IMG/VR virus record: IMGVR_UViG_3300033148_002988
Span: 1-35,964 of that record
Length of the DNA stretch: 35,964 nt
Strand: one strand, 5' to 3'
Source of the DNA: a virus
Part shown: positions 14,395 to 21,843 of the stretch, piece after piece
How positions within the stretch are numbered: position 1 is the first letter of the stretch
Layout: each line of letters begins with the position of its first letter
Translations under genes and position numbers: made by a program
Notes under the pieces: model-generated
The model's database searches: none
Seen by the model: only the letters and a program-made list of their open reading frames with translations
What the model was told of the DNA's origin: nothing

Positions 14395-15120
14395 TTATTC
14401 TACCTCTGAAGCGTTTGGAATAAAGCGTAAATCTGCGGTATCTGTATCGGTACCCCTGGTTAAAACTACTCTAAGAATGTCACCTGCTGATAGTGCCACA
14501 CTATTAATTTCTCCCGAACCATCCGTGAGGTCTATAATAGCCTCCTGAGGAGCGTTAGCTGTAGCAGGGTTAGTTAGTGCTACATTTGTGCTGACATGGA
14601 AATTTGAGGTAGTATCTACCCCGTCTGTGGCCTTGCGAATCAAATAGGTTGAGGCTTTAAATAACGAGGTATTAATTACCGAGGGTGTGAAATACATAAC
14701 CCTCAATGTTTTTTCTACTCCCGATAAATGGGAGGGGGAAAGTTTCACATCAGTTTCTAGTCTACTTCCGCTCGAGGAGTCATATAGAAAAACTGTTTGT
14801 CCTAATTCATCTGCACGTAAAGGAGCTACTCCGGGTGCTTCTCTCCAAACTAGAGAGCCACCGCCTCCCCCTGAACCCATAGACTCGTAGTTCACTCCGT
14901 CTTTTGCAAACTCAATTTCAGGTGCTGTAGTGTTAAATCTTATCTTAGGGTTAGCCGAACCTAGACCAAGGTCTGCCTCAAAAACTTTACTTGTAGTAGT
15001 TCCTGTCCCTAAAATCAAAGTGTCTTTAGAAATTCTCTCATAGCCTGCGGCGAACGCCACGCCTGCTACCACGCCTAAAAGTAATGTAAGGATTTTGTGT
15101 TTTTGTAAAAATTTTAACAT
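14395..15120 (-). CDS. Fibre-region protein with Sec signal peptide
   Basis: A 241-residue protein. The ATG at 15120 is chosen over an upstream start at 15177 because GGAGG lies six bases before it and a perfect signal peptide then begins: KFLQKHK, core ILTLLLGVVAGV, cleavage motif AFA (22-24). The mature part holds LGTGTTTSKVFEADLGLGSANPK, an arrangement seen in fibre proteins. A Gly-rich linker follows (SGGGGGS near 82-88), and then a beta domain (about 95-241) resembling a phage receptor-tip domain. It has no Cys after the chosen start. It lies two bases after the previous gene and is followed directly by the large signal-peptide protein, so the two may form one export-linked unit. Confidence 0.65.
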   Translation of the reverse strand: MLKFLQKHKILTLLLGVVAGVAFAAGYERISKDTLILGTGTTTSKVFEADLGLGSANPKIRFNTTAPEIEFAKDGVNYESMGSGGGGGSLVWREAPGVAPLRADELGQTVFLYDSSSGSRLETDVKLSPSHLSGVEKTLRVMYFTPSVINTSLFKASTYLIRKATDGVDTTSNFHVSTNVALTNPATANAPQEAIIDLTDGSGEINSVALSAGDILRVVLTRGTDTDTADLRFIPNASEVE

Positions 15121-15121
15121 A

Positions 15122-15754
15122 TTAAACCTCCGTGATCGTATCTGACACTGGACCTTTTTTACCTGCAGGCACAGCATCTTGGTTAACTTCCTCTATAGTA
15201 CTTGGTCCAAACCTTGTACCCCTAATGTAACAATACTCTGCACCCACAAGCTGAGTGATAGCTATGTCACCTCCCACAGTCCAGCCCACGAGTCTACCAA
15301 ACTCTAGAACTATTCCTTCGGCTTCGAAGCTAAAACATTTTGTAGCAGCGCCCTTAGTATAAACGACTCCTGGCTTAAACTCTATTTTCCAACGTGCTTT
15401 TGTTAAAGATATCGTAGTGTCAATAGATGCACTATCGTCAATACGTACTGTTACGTCGGTACTATAAGCTCCGTCTGCTAAAGCTAGGGCTAGCGTAGCG
15501 TGAGTAGCTGCAGGACCAGAACCCACAATTATATCGTATCGTGTGTCTGTCTCATCTGTTACAGACTCAAAATATTGCTGCCACTCGTGAATGATCCAAA
15601 ACAGCCAGTTAAAAATAGGAGCAGGTGGCTCCTCATCGTCTAACCATGCTGTTTTCTTTTTACTTGCAGTAGGCTCTATAACTCTGTTAGCAAAGTCCAC
15701 GTTGCCTACGGCCCAATTAGTTTTTGTACTCGGTTTAGGTAAGGGCACGGTCAA
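15122..15754 (-). CDS. Tail fibre / appendage protein, baseplate-proximal
   Basis: A 210-residue protein. The N-terminal region, with PAPIFNWLFWIIHEWQQYFE, matches the conserved attachment segment of phage fibre proteins that follow baseplate I genes. From about residue 75 the pattern of short strands (VTVRIDDSASIDTTISLTKA, IEFKPGVVYTKG, IVLEFGRLVGW) resembles a right-handed beta-helix of the pectate-lyase type. It overlaps the DUF2612 gene upstream by 4 bases (ATGA). It probably connects baseplate and distal fibre parts. It has no signal peptide, unlike the two genes after it. Confidence 0.65.
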   Translation of the reverse strand: MTVPLPKPSTKTNWAVGNVDFANRVIEPTASKKKTAWLDDEEPPAPIFNWLFWIIHEWQQYFESVTDETDTRYDIIVGSGPAATHATLALALADGAYSTDVTVRIDDSASIDTTISLTKARWKIEFKPGVVYTKGAATKCFSFEAEGIVLEFGRLVGWTVGGDIAITQLVGAEYCYIRGTRFGPSTIEEVNQDAVPAGKKGPVSDTITEV

Positions 15755-16446
15755 CCTCCTATGCCAGCTAGAACACCGCCAACTCTAGGGTCAATCACTG
15801 ACCCAAAGCCTCCTGTGTCGTTATTGTTTCCTGCAAAAGCAAAAGGTACTTTCCTCCTGTGATAGGTGGCTAGTTTACCTCCTGTATTTCCTGTAATGTC
15901 TGAGAAGCCTGCGCTAGGAGCATCTGTGTTCGGGCCTGAAAATCTAAAAGGTTTTACAGCATCAAAACACGTTAGACTATCTACCCTTACTCCTCCTGCT
16001 GCGACTTTTTCCATATTGTCGTAAACAAAATTTATTAAGCCAGGCTCTAGAGGTACGTCTGCACCTAGAGAAACGGAGCCTCCTCCTAAATCTTTATAGT
16101 GAACTAATGTAGCTCCTGTAAGAAGTTGGTAAATACTAATTAATTTTTCAGAACCACCCTGGGAATTATTTTGTCCAATTTTTACATACAAAAGTATTCT
16201 ATAAAAATCATCGTCAAACCCCTCTCGTGCTTGATCGACTATTGTACCAATGTTATCTAGCTGCTGACCCACTGCGTTAGCTAAGGCACGAGCATCTATC
16301 ATAGCATGTATAGCGTCCTCTATTTCCTGAATCTGTTTTACTACAGCAGAGATAAAAGCCTCATGATAAGGCTTTCCTTTGAAAGGAGAGGTAGAGCGTT
16401 TTAAGGCTACTATAATGTGATCTAAAATTTTAGGTATGTCTGTCAT
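15751..16446 (-). CDS. Baseplate wedge / tail protein I (DUF2612 family)
   Basis: A 231-residue protein. Residues about 50-110 contain NAVGQQLDNIGTIVDQAREG, then DDDFYRILLYVKIGQNNSQGG and LISIYQLLTGATL, the hallmark block of the DUF2612 family. That family sits directly after baseplate J in contractile-tailed phages and forms part of the baseplate wedge. The C-terminal 60 residues are Gly/Asn rich (PFAFAGNNNDTGGFG) and probably attach fibres. The order gp25-like, J, I, fibre seen here is the standard contractile-tail arrangement. Confidence 0.85.
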   Translation of the reverse strand: MTDIPKILDHIIVALKRSTSPFKGKPYHEAFISAVVKQIQEIEDAIHAMIDARALANAVGQQLDNIGTIVDQAREGFDDDFYRILLYVKIGQNNSQGGSEKLISIYQLLTGATLVHYKDLGGGSVSLGADVPLEPGLINFVYDNMEKVAAGGVRVDSLTCFDAVKPFRFSGPNTDAPSAGFSDITGNTGGKLATYHRRKVPFAFAGNNNDTGGFGSVIDPRVGGVLAGIGG

Positions 16447-16448
16447 AT

Positions 16449-18296
16449 TTATACCTCTACAATAGTGATAAGTGAAGTATCAAAGTCAGATATTTCTCTC
16501 GGCTCAATCACTATGTTATCCTCTAATGTAGGCCCTGCTGTTTTCCCTACTCGAATAACAATATCAGTTATGCCTGGTACACTTCCAAAAGATGCTTCTA
16601 ACGAATTAGACCCATGTACTATAATATCTTTACCTATCCCTAAACCGTCCCCCCATGCTACTATAGCAGCTTTTACTTGGTCCTCTCCGTCCGCAGGATA
16701 CTCGTTAGAGTCTACAGTTAAATCTAGCTCTACGTAAATAGGGACAACCGTAGGCCTTGAGTATTTCATCGTCTTAGCAAAACCTTTTGAGTCATAGGAA
16801 ATTTTTGTAACGTCTCCTATGAGTGTAATACCTCCTGCTTTAGAATCAAGGATAGCATCAGCTATTTCTTGGTCGTCTCCGTCCTGCACTACTATATCTA
16901 AAGAGTTAGGAGGCCTACCATCTACATCTACAATGTCTGTATCATTTTCAAAAACAAAAACTTCTTTTACATTTTCTACTTTTCCCAACCTTGCAATAAT
17001 CGCATTTATTGTAGAGCGTCCTGCTGTAGCAATTTCCTCTACTCGCTTTAATCTAAAATCAGGGTCCGACTCTATAACGGCTCCTGTAATTTCATCTAAA
17101 GCATTTGTACAGCTCTCCCAACCAGTAACAGGAGTTTCTATTACTGTGAGGGTGCCTGAAGGTGCTTTTACTGCACCTGTAGCTGTAGCTGCAGCTAACA
17201 CATCTATCTGAGGTAAAACACCTGTAACAGAAACGGAAATATTTATAGGTAAATTTCCTGCACTATATCCTTGCTTAGGTGTGCTGAGTGTAAATGCAGT
17301 GTCTACGTCTGCTCCGTCTACTCGGTCTCCCTGCTCTGCATCTATGATAGTAATAACATTGCCTACCTCGGTAGCGGAAAACTCAGGGTCGACGCTAAGC
17401 TCTGTCGCTATCGTGGTGGCAATGGAGTTAGCAGAGTCGCCAGTAGCAACACCTGTTATCTCAAAATGTCTGTCTGCTGCTAAAGCAGAAGGGGGAGGAG
17501 CAGAGCCTGAATCATCTATATCGAACCAAACTACTACGCTACCGTCTTTGTCGTATAATGTGAAAGATGTTCTATCTAAGTTTGCTGCCACATCTGCGAC
17601 AGTAACAACTTGGGTTTGCTCTGCACTTGTTAAAGTATTTGAATTTACTGTGATTAAAGATTGAGGAGTAGAACCTAAATCGTTTAGGAAAGTAACGGCC
17701 AGGCTCCCACTTTGTACGTCTCCGGAGACACTAACATTTCCTGCACCTATTGTTAGTAGGGCCTCTAAAGCTAACTCCACTGTTACTGCTGTGTCGTTGT
17801 AATTAAGAGCTGCTGTAATCGATCCGAGGAAAGCTAGAGTAAATGTAGCTGCCTCAGGCAAAGTAGGTAAGGCTATAACTTGAGTTTCGTTTATTCCTGC
17901 TGCTATAGTAGCGTTAGCACTTGTAGCGAACTTTGCAGTATCGTTACCGTCTACAGAAATTATTTTTCCTGCCTCTATTAAAGTTCCTACAACCCCGAAT
18001 AAAGTTAGAGTAACTCTACTTGAGCTAGCTCCGTCCCTAGTTGACCCTGTAATAGATGCTACATTGTCTAAACTAGTTCCCTCTGATGAAGGATACTGTG
18101 AGTTATATACCTGTTCTGCAAGCTCCCACACGCTACCTAATCTATCAGCTAGACTACTGAGAATCTGCCCAATAGGTTGCTCGTCGTCTAAATCTACACT
18201 GTCACCCAATGTAGGCCTTAAATCATCCTGCATTTCTGTTAAAATATCTGCGGTTCTTTTTGCATTAAACCCCTCGGTTGTAACTCCATAAGTCAT
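16449..18296 (-). CDS. Baseplate wedge protein J-like
   Basis: A 615-residue baseplate J family protein. The N-terminus (GDSVDLDDEQPIGQILSSLA, then EQVYNSQYPSSEGTSLDN) and the core ESDPDFRLKRVEEIATAGRS, with the following AIIARLGKVENVKEVFVFEN, are diagnostic of Baseplate_J. It is longer than most members: about 120-345 holds an insertion of two beta-rich modules (for example FTLAFLGSITAALNYNDTAV and GVATGDSANSIATTIATEL). The C-terminal domain resembles the usual J end. It forms the baseplate wedge with the gp25-like and I proteins. It overlaps the gp25-like gene by four bases. Confidence 0.92.
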   Translation of the reverse strand: MTYGVTTEGFNAKRTADILTEMQDDLRPTLGDSVDLDDEQPIGQILSSLADRLGSVWELAEQVYNSQYPSSEGTSLDNVASITGSTRDGASSSRVTLTLFGVVGTLIEAGKIISVDGNDTAKFATSANATIAAGINETQVIALPTLPEAATFTLAFLGSITAALNYNDTAVTVELALEALLTIGAGNVSVSGDVQSGSLAVTFLNDLGSTPQSLITVNSNTLTSAEQTQVVTVADVAANLDRTSFTLYDKDGSVVVWFDIDDSGSAPPPSALAADRHFEITGVATGDSANSIATTIATELSVDPEFSATEVGNVITIIDAEQGDRVDGADVDTAFTLSTPKQGYSAGNLPINISVSVTGVLPQIDVLAAATATGAVKAPSGTLTVIETPVTGWESCTNALDEITGAVIESDPDFRLKRVEEIATAGRSTINAIIARLGKVENVKEVFVFENDTDIVDVDGRPPNSLDIVVQDGDDQEIADAILDSKAGGITLIGDVTKISYDSKGFAKTMKYSRPTVVPIYVELDLTVDSNEYPADGEDQVKAAIVAWGDGLGIGKDIIVHGSNSLEASFGSVPGITDIVIRVGKTAGPTLEDNIVIEPREISDFDTSLITIVEV

Positions 18297-18649
18297 GGCA
18301 CTACCTCACTAAAATTTATGTTTCCGTCTATAGTTGTAGCCTCAAAAGTAACCTTTAACTGTCGTGTCTCTCTTATTACTTCTAGCTCTAGGGATATTAT
18401 TCCTGTTATGCCAGGGCTTGTTACAATTGTTTCTATAATCAAAGCCTCAATCTCAGCAGGGTTAGCGTTCTTTTTAAAAACTTTTGAAAACCAAGCCACC
18501 CCCTTGCGAGTATCTAAGAACCATTCGCCTAAGAAAGTTTGGAATTTTACTTTTAGAATTTGTTTTATTTCATCTTGACCAGAAACAAATTGAACTTTCC
18601 CGTTCTCAATTTTCCAGTCTCCTGTAGTTTCATCTAATTCTATATTCAT
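18293..18649 (-). CDS. Baseplate wedge protein, gp25/gpW-like
   Basis: A 118-residue protein. The segment IKQILKVKFQTFLGEWFLD, followed by TRKGVAWFSKVF, then an acidic helix and VTSPGITGI, matches the gp25-like/Mu gp46 group. Members have a conserved aromatic FLGEWF strand and a Gly after it. They bridge the sheath and the J protein in the wedge. It overlaps J by four bases and the upstream gene by four. Size matches the family. Confidence 0.85.
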   Translation of the reverse strand: MNIELDETTGDWKIENGKVQFVSGQDEIKQILKVKFQTFLGEWFLDTRKGVAWFSKVFKKNANPAEIEALIIETIVTSPGITGIISLELEVIRETRQLKVTFEATTIDGNINFSEVVP

Positions 18650-19203
18650 CCTACAGCCCTCCCAGCATCTACTAGTGGTAAAGGCCCAGCCGGGCCCGGA
18701 GTCGAATCTAAACCTGTGGTGGTTACGGTCAAAAGTAAAGTTGCCTCGTAAAATCTAATAGGTGCGTGAGACTTAGTAGCATCTTTTACAGTAGGCGCAC
18801 TTGCTAGTTCTAAAATTTTTGCTTTACCTAAGGCAATACTTGCAGGGTCTATTACAGAAGTTGTAACGTCTGACCAAAGTGTAGTAGGGGAGGGAGCTCC
18901 TATAGAGTCCCCTGCTTTAACCTCTACTACTGATGCTAAAATTCCTGCCTCCCAAGCATCTGCAACTACCACAGGCCCGTTTGAGGTTTTTGTCATAGTC
19001 TCAAAAATTGCTTTAAAAGCTGCTTTTCCGAAAGTGAATGGTAAAGGAGGGGAAGCTATTTCTAGTCCAGGTAAAGAGAGTTTAGGGGAATTTAACACAG
19101 ACTCATACCAATCAGGGAGGTTGTCTTTCCAGGAATCATCCTTGACCCCTTTAACCCCTGCTGCAAAGCTTGTTTTCCAATCATCTAAACTGTCTAAACT
19201 CAT
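18646..19203 (-). CDS. Baseplate-region protein of unknown function
   Basis: A 185-residue protein between the Gp138-type spike and the gp25-like gene. The N-terminal third is Trp-containing and helical (LDDWKTSFAAGVKGVKDDSW). The rest contains many short strands with Pro and Thr (VVVADAWEAGILASVVEVKA, IRFYEATLLLTVTTTG). No enzyme motif is visible. Its position implies a baseplate part, perhaps linking spike to wedge. I do not recognise a family name. Confidence 0.65.
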   Translation of the reverse strand: MSLDSLDDWKTSFAAGVKGVKDDSWKDNLPDWYESVLNSPKLSLPGLEIASPPLPFTFGKAAFKAIFETMTKTSNGPVVVADAWEAGILASVVEVKAGDSIGAPSPTTLWSDVTTSVIDPASIALGKAKILELASAPTVKDATKSHAPIRFYEATLLLTVTTTGLDSTPGPAGPLPLVDAGRAVG

Positions 19204-19209
19204 TCTGAA

Positions 19210-19920
19210 CTATCCTAAAAGTTGCTGTATCTTAGTTTGTATTGCTATAAACTTCGGGCTATTAATCGCAGTAGTTGAGGGCCCGAATGCTGTACCTACC
19301 GTCAAGGCTAACACCTCAGTTAAAAACTCATCTACTTCGGCTAAAAGGTCCACTGCCTCAGTACCGAAAAAAAATTTTCCTGCTTTAGTTACTACGACTC
19401 TACCAGAACCGACCGAAACCTCAACCTCTTCTGGTTTAACAGTCACTTTACTTTCGAGACCGTGCCTCAAAACAATATTGTCGGGGTCGTAACCCTCTAG
19501 AGCCTCATTGGATGAGTATAGTCCAGGGATAGCAATAGCATCAGCTAAATTGTGGTGTCTAGGGTCTCCTGCATCTACTGTACCGCCTTGAGACTTCCAA
19601 CGATCTAGAGAACGTTGTGAGAAGAGTAATGTAACACCGCATCCCTTTTTTACAGGTAAGGTTAAAGCTGCCTCACCTGCCCGAGGAAAAGCTAGGGGGA
19701 CGTTATGTAGAATAGGCAGGTCTACTACCTCCTCGTCTTTTACATATTTTCTTTTAATAGAGGGCTGTACATTCACAGTACCTTTCCCTACATTTATGGA
19801 CTCTACGACTCCCGGCATACTCGTATTTACTTGCAACAAAATTTTTTTAATTATTGCATCTAGCACAGCATAATAGCTTGGAGTCTCACTATTTGTACTT
19901 GTATTTCCTACTCCGCTCAT
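19210..19920 (-). CDS. Gp138-type membrane-puncturing spike protein
   Basis: A 236-residue central spike protein. The N-terminal OB-fold region has MPGVVESINVGKGTVNVQPS, then PVKKGCGVTLLFSQRSLDRW, and the conserved PRHHNLADAIAIPGL block at about 122-136, all typical of the Gp138_N family. A beta-helical stalk follows (VTVKPEEVEVSVGSGRVVV), as expected for a trimeric puncturing device. The last 60 residues are helical. The tip lacks a visible metal-binding HxH motif, so the apex may be a separate protein. It overlaps the hub gene by four bases. Confidence 0.85.
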   Translation of the reverse strand: MSGVGNTSTNSETPSYYAVLDAIIKKILLQVNTSMPGVVESINVGKGTVNVQPSIKRKYVKDEEVVDLPILHNVPLAFPRAGEAALTLPVKKGCGVTLLFSQRSLDRWKSQGGTVDAGDPRHHNLADAIAIPGLYSSNEALEGYDPDNIVLRHGLESKVTVKPEEVEVSVGSGRVVVTKAGKFFFGTEAVDLLAEVDEFLTEVLALTVGTAFGPSTTAINSPKFIAIQTKIQQLLG

Positions 19921-20732
19921 GCTACTACCTCTGCCTCAGCTTGTACAAACCAACTGTCTCCGTGAGTATCACCACTTAGAGTAGTTTTTCTCACCTTATA
20001 AAATCCTGAAACCCCAATGGACTCCACTTTTATAATCTTGCCAGGGCTTATACCTCCATTGATTAAATTTGTAAATTCTATGCCTTTAGAAGTTTTAACT
20101 ACATTATTTATCAAACCAGACGTAGAGCTCACCACTGTAGCAACTCCTGGAATAGCAGCGCCTGCAGGCAGAACTTGCACAGCTCCCTCTTGAGCACTCC
20201 ATTCTAGCCCGAACTTCATAGAGAACATATCTAGTAAATCTTTTGCGGTTCCGGAAAAGGAAAATCCCTCAGAGGCAGCTCCTGCTATTGCTTGCAATTG
20301 AGGCCCTTGAGATAGGCCCAATTTTTCCAAACCTTTTGCAAACATAGTTTGGAAAGGTGTACCGGGTGCCCAACTTTCCTCTACATGATTTTCTGTGAGC
20401 TCTTTCAGACTATCTTGAGATTCAATGGTACTTATCCAATTAGGAACCTCCTGCCTCGAAAAAGCTTTTGTGATATTTCCAGAAGCAACAACTTCTAAAT
20501 TACTCGGATAGCCTACCTCAAGTAAAACTTTCATATCCTCAGATTCTAGGAAAGTTCTAGAATCTTGTTTAAGATTATATATTTCTATCTTGGATTTATT
20601 GGGGGTAGACTCGCTAGTTTTTTCTATCGTAAATTTTGTACGTAATCCTGTAAAATCCAAGCCCTCGCCGTTAGCTGCGAATACTTGGATTAGTGCTTGT
20701 CTTAGATATTGTTCTTTTCCTGTGAGAGCCAT
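19917..20732 (-). CDS. Baseplate hub protein (gp27/gpD-like)
   Basis: A 271-residue protein. Its N-terminal part has FTIEKTSESTPNKSKIEIYN, then LKQDSRTFLE and a VLLEVGYPS strand. This is the pattern of a hub family in which the first domain resembles a tail tube subunit. A middle helical domain and a C-terminal beta domain (ISPGKIIKVESIGVSGFYKV) follow. Hubs bridge the hexameric tube to the trimeric spike, here the Gp138-like protein just downstream. The start shares a base with the upstream stop. Family placement is good; domain limits are approximate. Confidence 0.8.
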   Translation of the reverse strand: MALTGKEQYLRQALIQVFAANGEGLDFTGLRTKFTIEKTSESTPNKSKIEIYNLKQDSRTFLESEDMKVLLEVGYPSNLEVVASGNITKAFSRQEVPNWISTIESQDSLKELTENHVEESWAPGTPFQTMFAKGLEKLGLSQGPQLQAIAGAASEGFSFSGTAKDLLDMFSMKFGLEWSAQEGAVQVLPAGAAIPGVATVVSSTSGLINNVVKTSKGIEFTNLINGGISPGKIIKVESIGVSGFYKVRKTTLSGDTHGDSWFVQAEAEVVA

Positions 20733-21055
20733 TACTCGATACTCTCCACATAAAACAATTTAATCGTGTTACCTATTTCATCTCTGCCTGATGTTTTTTG
20801 CTCCCCTGTCTCATCGTACATAAAAATTTTACCAGGTGGGAGCTTGTCATTTTTAAACCCATGTAACAAATTATAGTTAGTGATAAGCACAAGGCCTGCT
20901 AACAGAATTTCCTCGTTTTCATCAGCTATATTCATAACCCAACGATCCATTCGGCTATTATATCTGAATGAAAAAAAATATAACGTACCCTCTAGCTCAA
21001 TTTGAAACTGATAGGCAGCTATATCGTAAGTTACAGGTAGTACTAAAGTAGCCAT
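20732..21055 (-). CDS. Baseplate plug protein (cyanophage Pam3-type)
   Basis: A 107-residue protein. The pattern YQFQIELEGTLYFFSFRYNS, then RMDRWVMNIADENEEIL and LVLITNYNLLHGF, fits the small baseplate plug proteins named after cyanophage Pam3 (DUF6983-type). Features are YN-R, a buried W and a Leu-rich loop. These sit in the lumen at the tube end. It is placed between the Dit-like protein and the hub, as expected. Size matches. Confidence 0.75.
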   Translation of the reverse strand: MATLVLPVTYDIAAYQFQIELEGTLYFFSFRYNSRMDRWVMNIADENEEILLAGLVLITNYNLLHGFKNDKLPPGKIFMYDETGEQKTSGRDEIGNTIKLFYVESIE

Positions 21056-21058
21056 ATC

Positions 21059-21835
21059 TTATCCTGCTCCGTCTGCGAAAGAAGCTAGATAACTAATGTT
21101 TTTCTTCTGTGCTTCAGTTGCTTTACCTGCTGCTTTTTTCCCTTGTTTTGCTGCACTAGATGCACCTGCTGCATCTGCTGCTATTACATTCTCGGGGAGT
21201 TTAACAGTGTTACTTTCCACTATCTGCACCTGCTCAAAATTACAGGTACATTGTATAGAATTACCTTTATCTATAGTCCTAGGGACACTTATGTTTGACA
21301 TTAATAAATTGGTATATGTTTTTAACCTGGACACCACTTTTAATAGTTCTCTGTCCTGCTGTAGAGCAAAAAGATACTCGTAACATTTTCTAGGATAGTC
21401 GGAATCATTTAGATCACGGTTTGCTATCTGTTTCTCTAAAGTACGAGACTCCCCTACATCAGGGGAGAGTGCGAATTTTTTAATTTTATCTGCTAAGACT
21501 GAGCCCACTACATTCACGAGCCCACCGTATTTTCCTCTTTGAATCCCAATAGCTCCCCCCGCAGTACCTGCTAAAACACCTAGGGCAGAGGACACGAAAC
21601 TAGTGTCTAGAGGGTCCTCTGAAATAACAATTTCTGCTGCTAGATTAATGTTTCCTAACACCGCATTGTCTGTAATATTTCCACCCGATTCTACAGGCAA
21701 TTTAGTTATGTTTATACTTCGAGAGGGGACGAGGGAAATAGTGCAGTCAATGACTAGGCCCGGAGCATCCTTTTCGTCCCTGCCTAACACAACCCTCTGA
21801 GGGTTGACACCTGTAAGTAATCCAATTATACTCAT
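21059..21835 (-). CDS. Dit-like baseplate/distal tail protein
   Basis: A 258-residue protein. Residues about 38-75 (SRSINITKLPVESGGNITDN, then LAAEIVISEDPLD) match the N-terminal domain of Dit-like proteins, where a PVE-G-I-D core leads into a beta-barrel. Two Gly/Ala-rich stretches follow, then a helical section and a C-terminal beta part with CTCNFEQVQIVES. The last 40 residues are Ala/Lys rich (SSAAKQGKKAAGKATEAQKK) and probably flexible. It follows the tape measure directly and should form the ring that starts tube assembly. Confidence 0.8.
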   Translation of the reverse strand: MSIIGLLTGVNPQRVVLGRDEKDAPGLVIDCTISLVPSRSINITKLPVESGGNITDNAVLGNINLAAEIVISEDPLDTSFVSSALGVLAGTAGGAIGIQRGKYGGLVNVVGSVLADKIKKFALSPDVGESRTLEKQIANRDLNDSDYPRKCYEYLFALQQDRELLKVVSRLKTYTNLLMSNISVPRTIDKGNSIQCTCNFEQVQIVESNTVKLPENVIAADAAGASSAAKQGKKAAGKATEAQKKNISYLASFADGAG

Positions 21836-21843
21836 ACCAATCC

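Noticed and set aside
16465-18578. Several + strand frames of 70-130 codons opposite the baseplate genes
   Set aside because: All lie within clear - strand genes, have no ribosome sites and have compositions expected of antisense frames.
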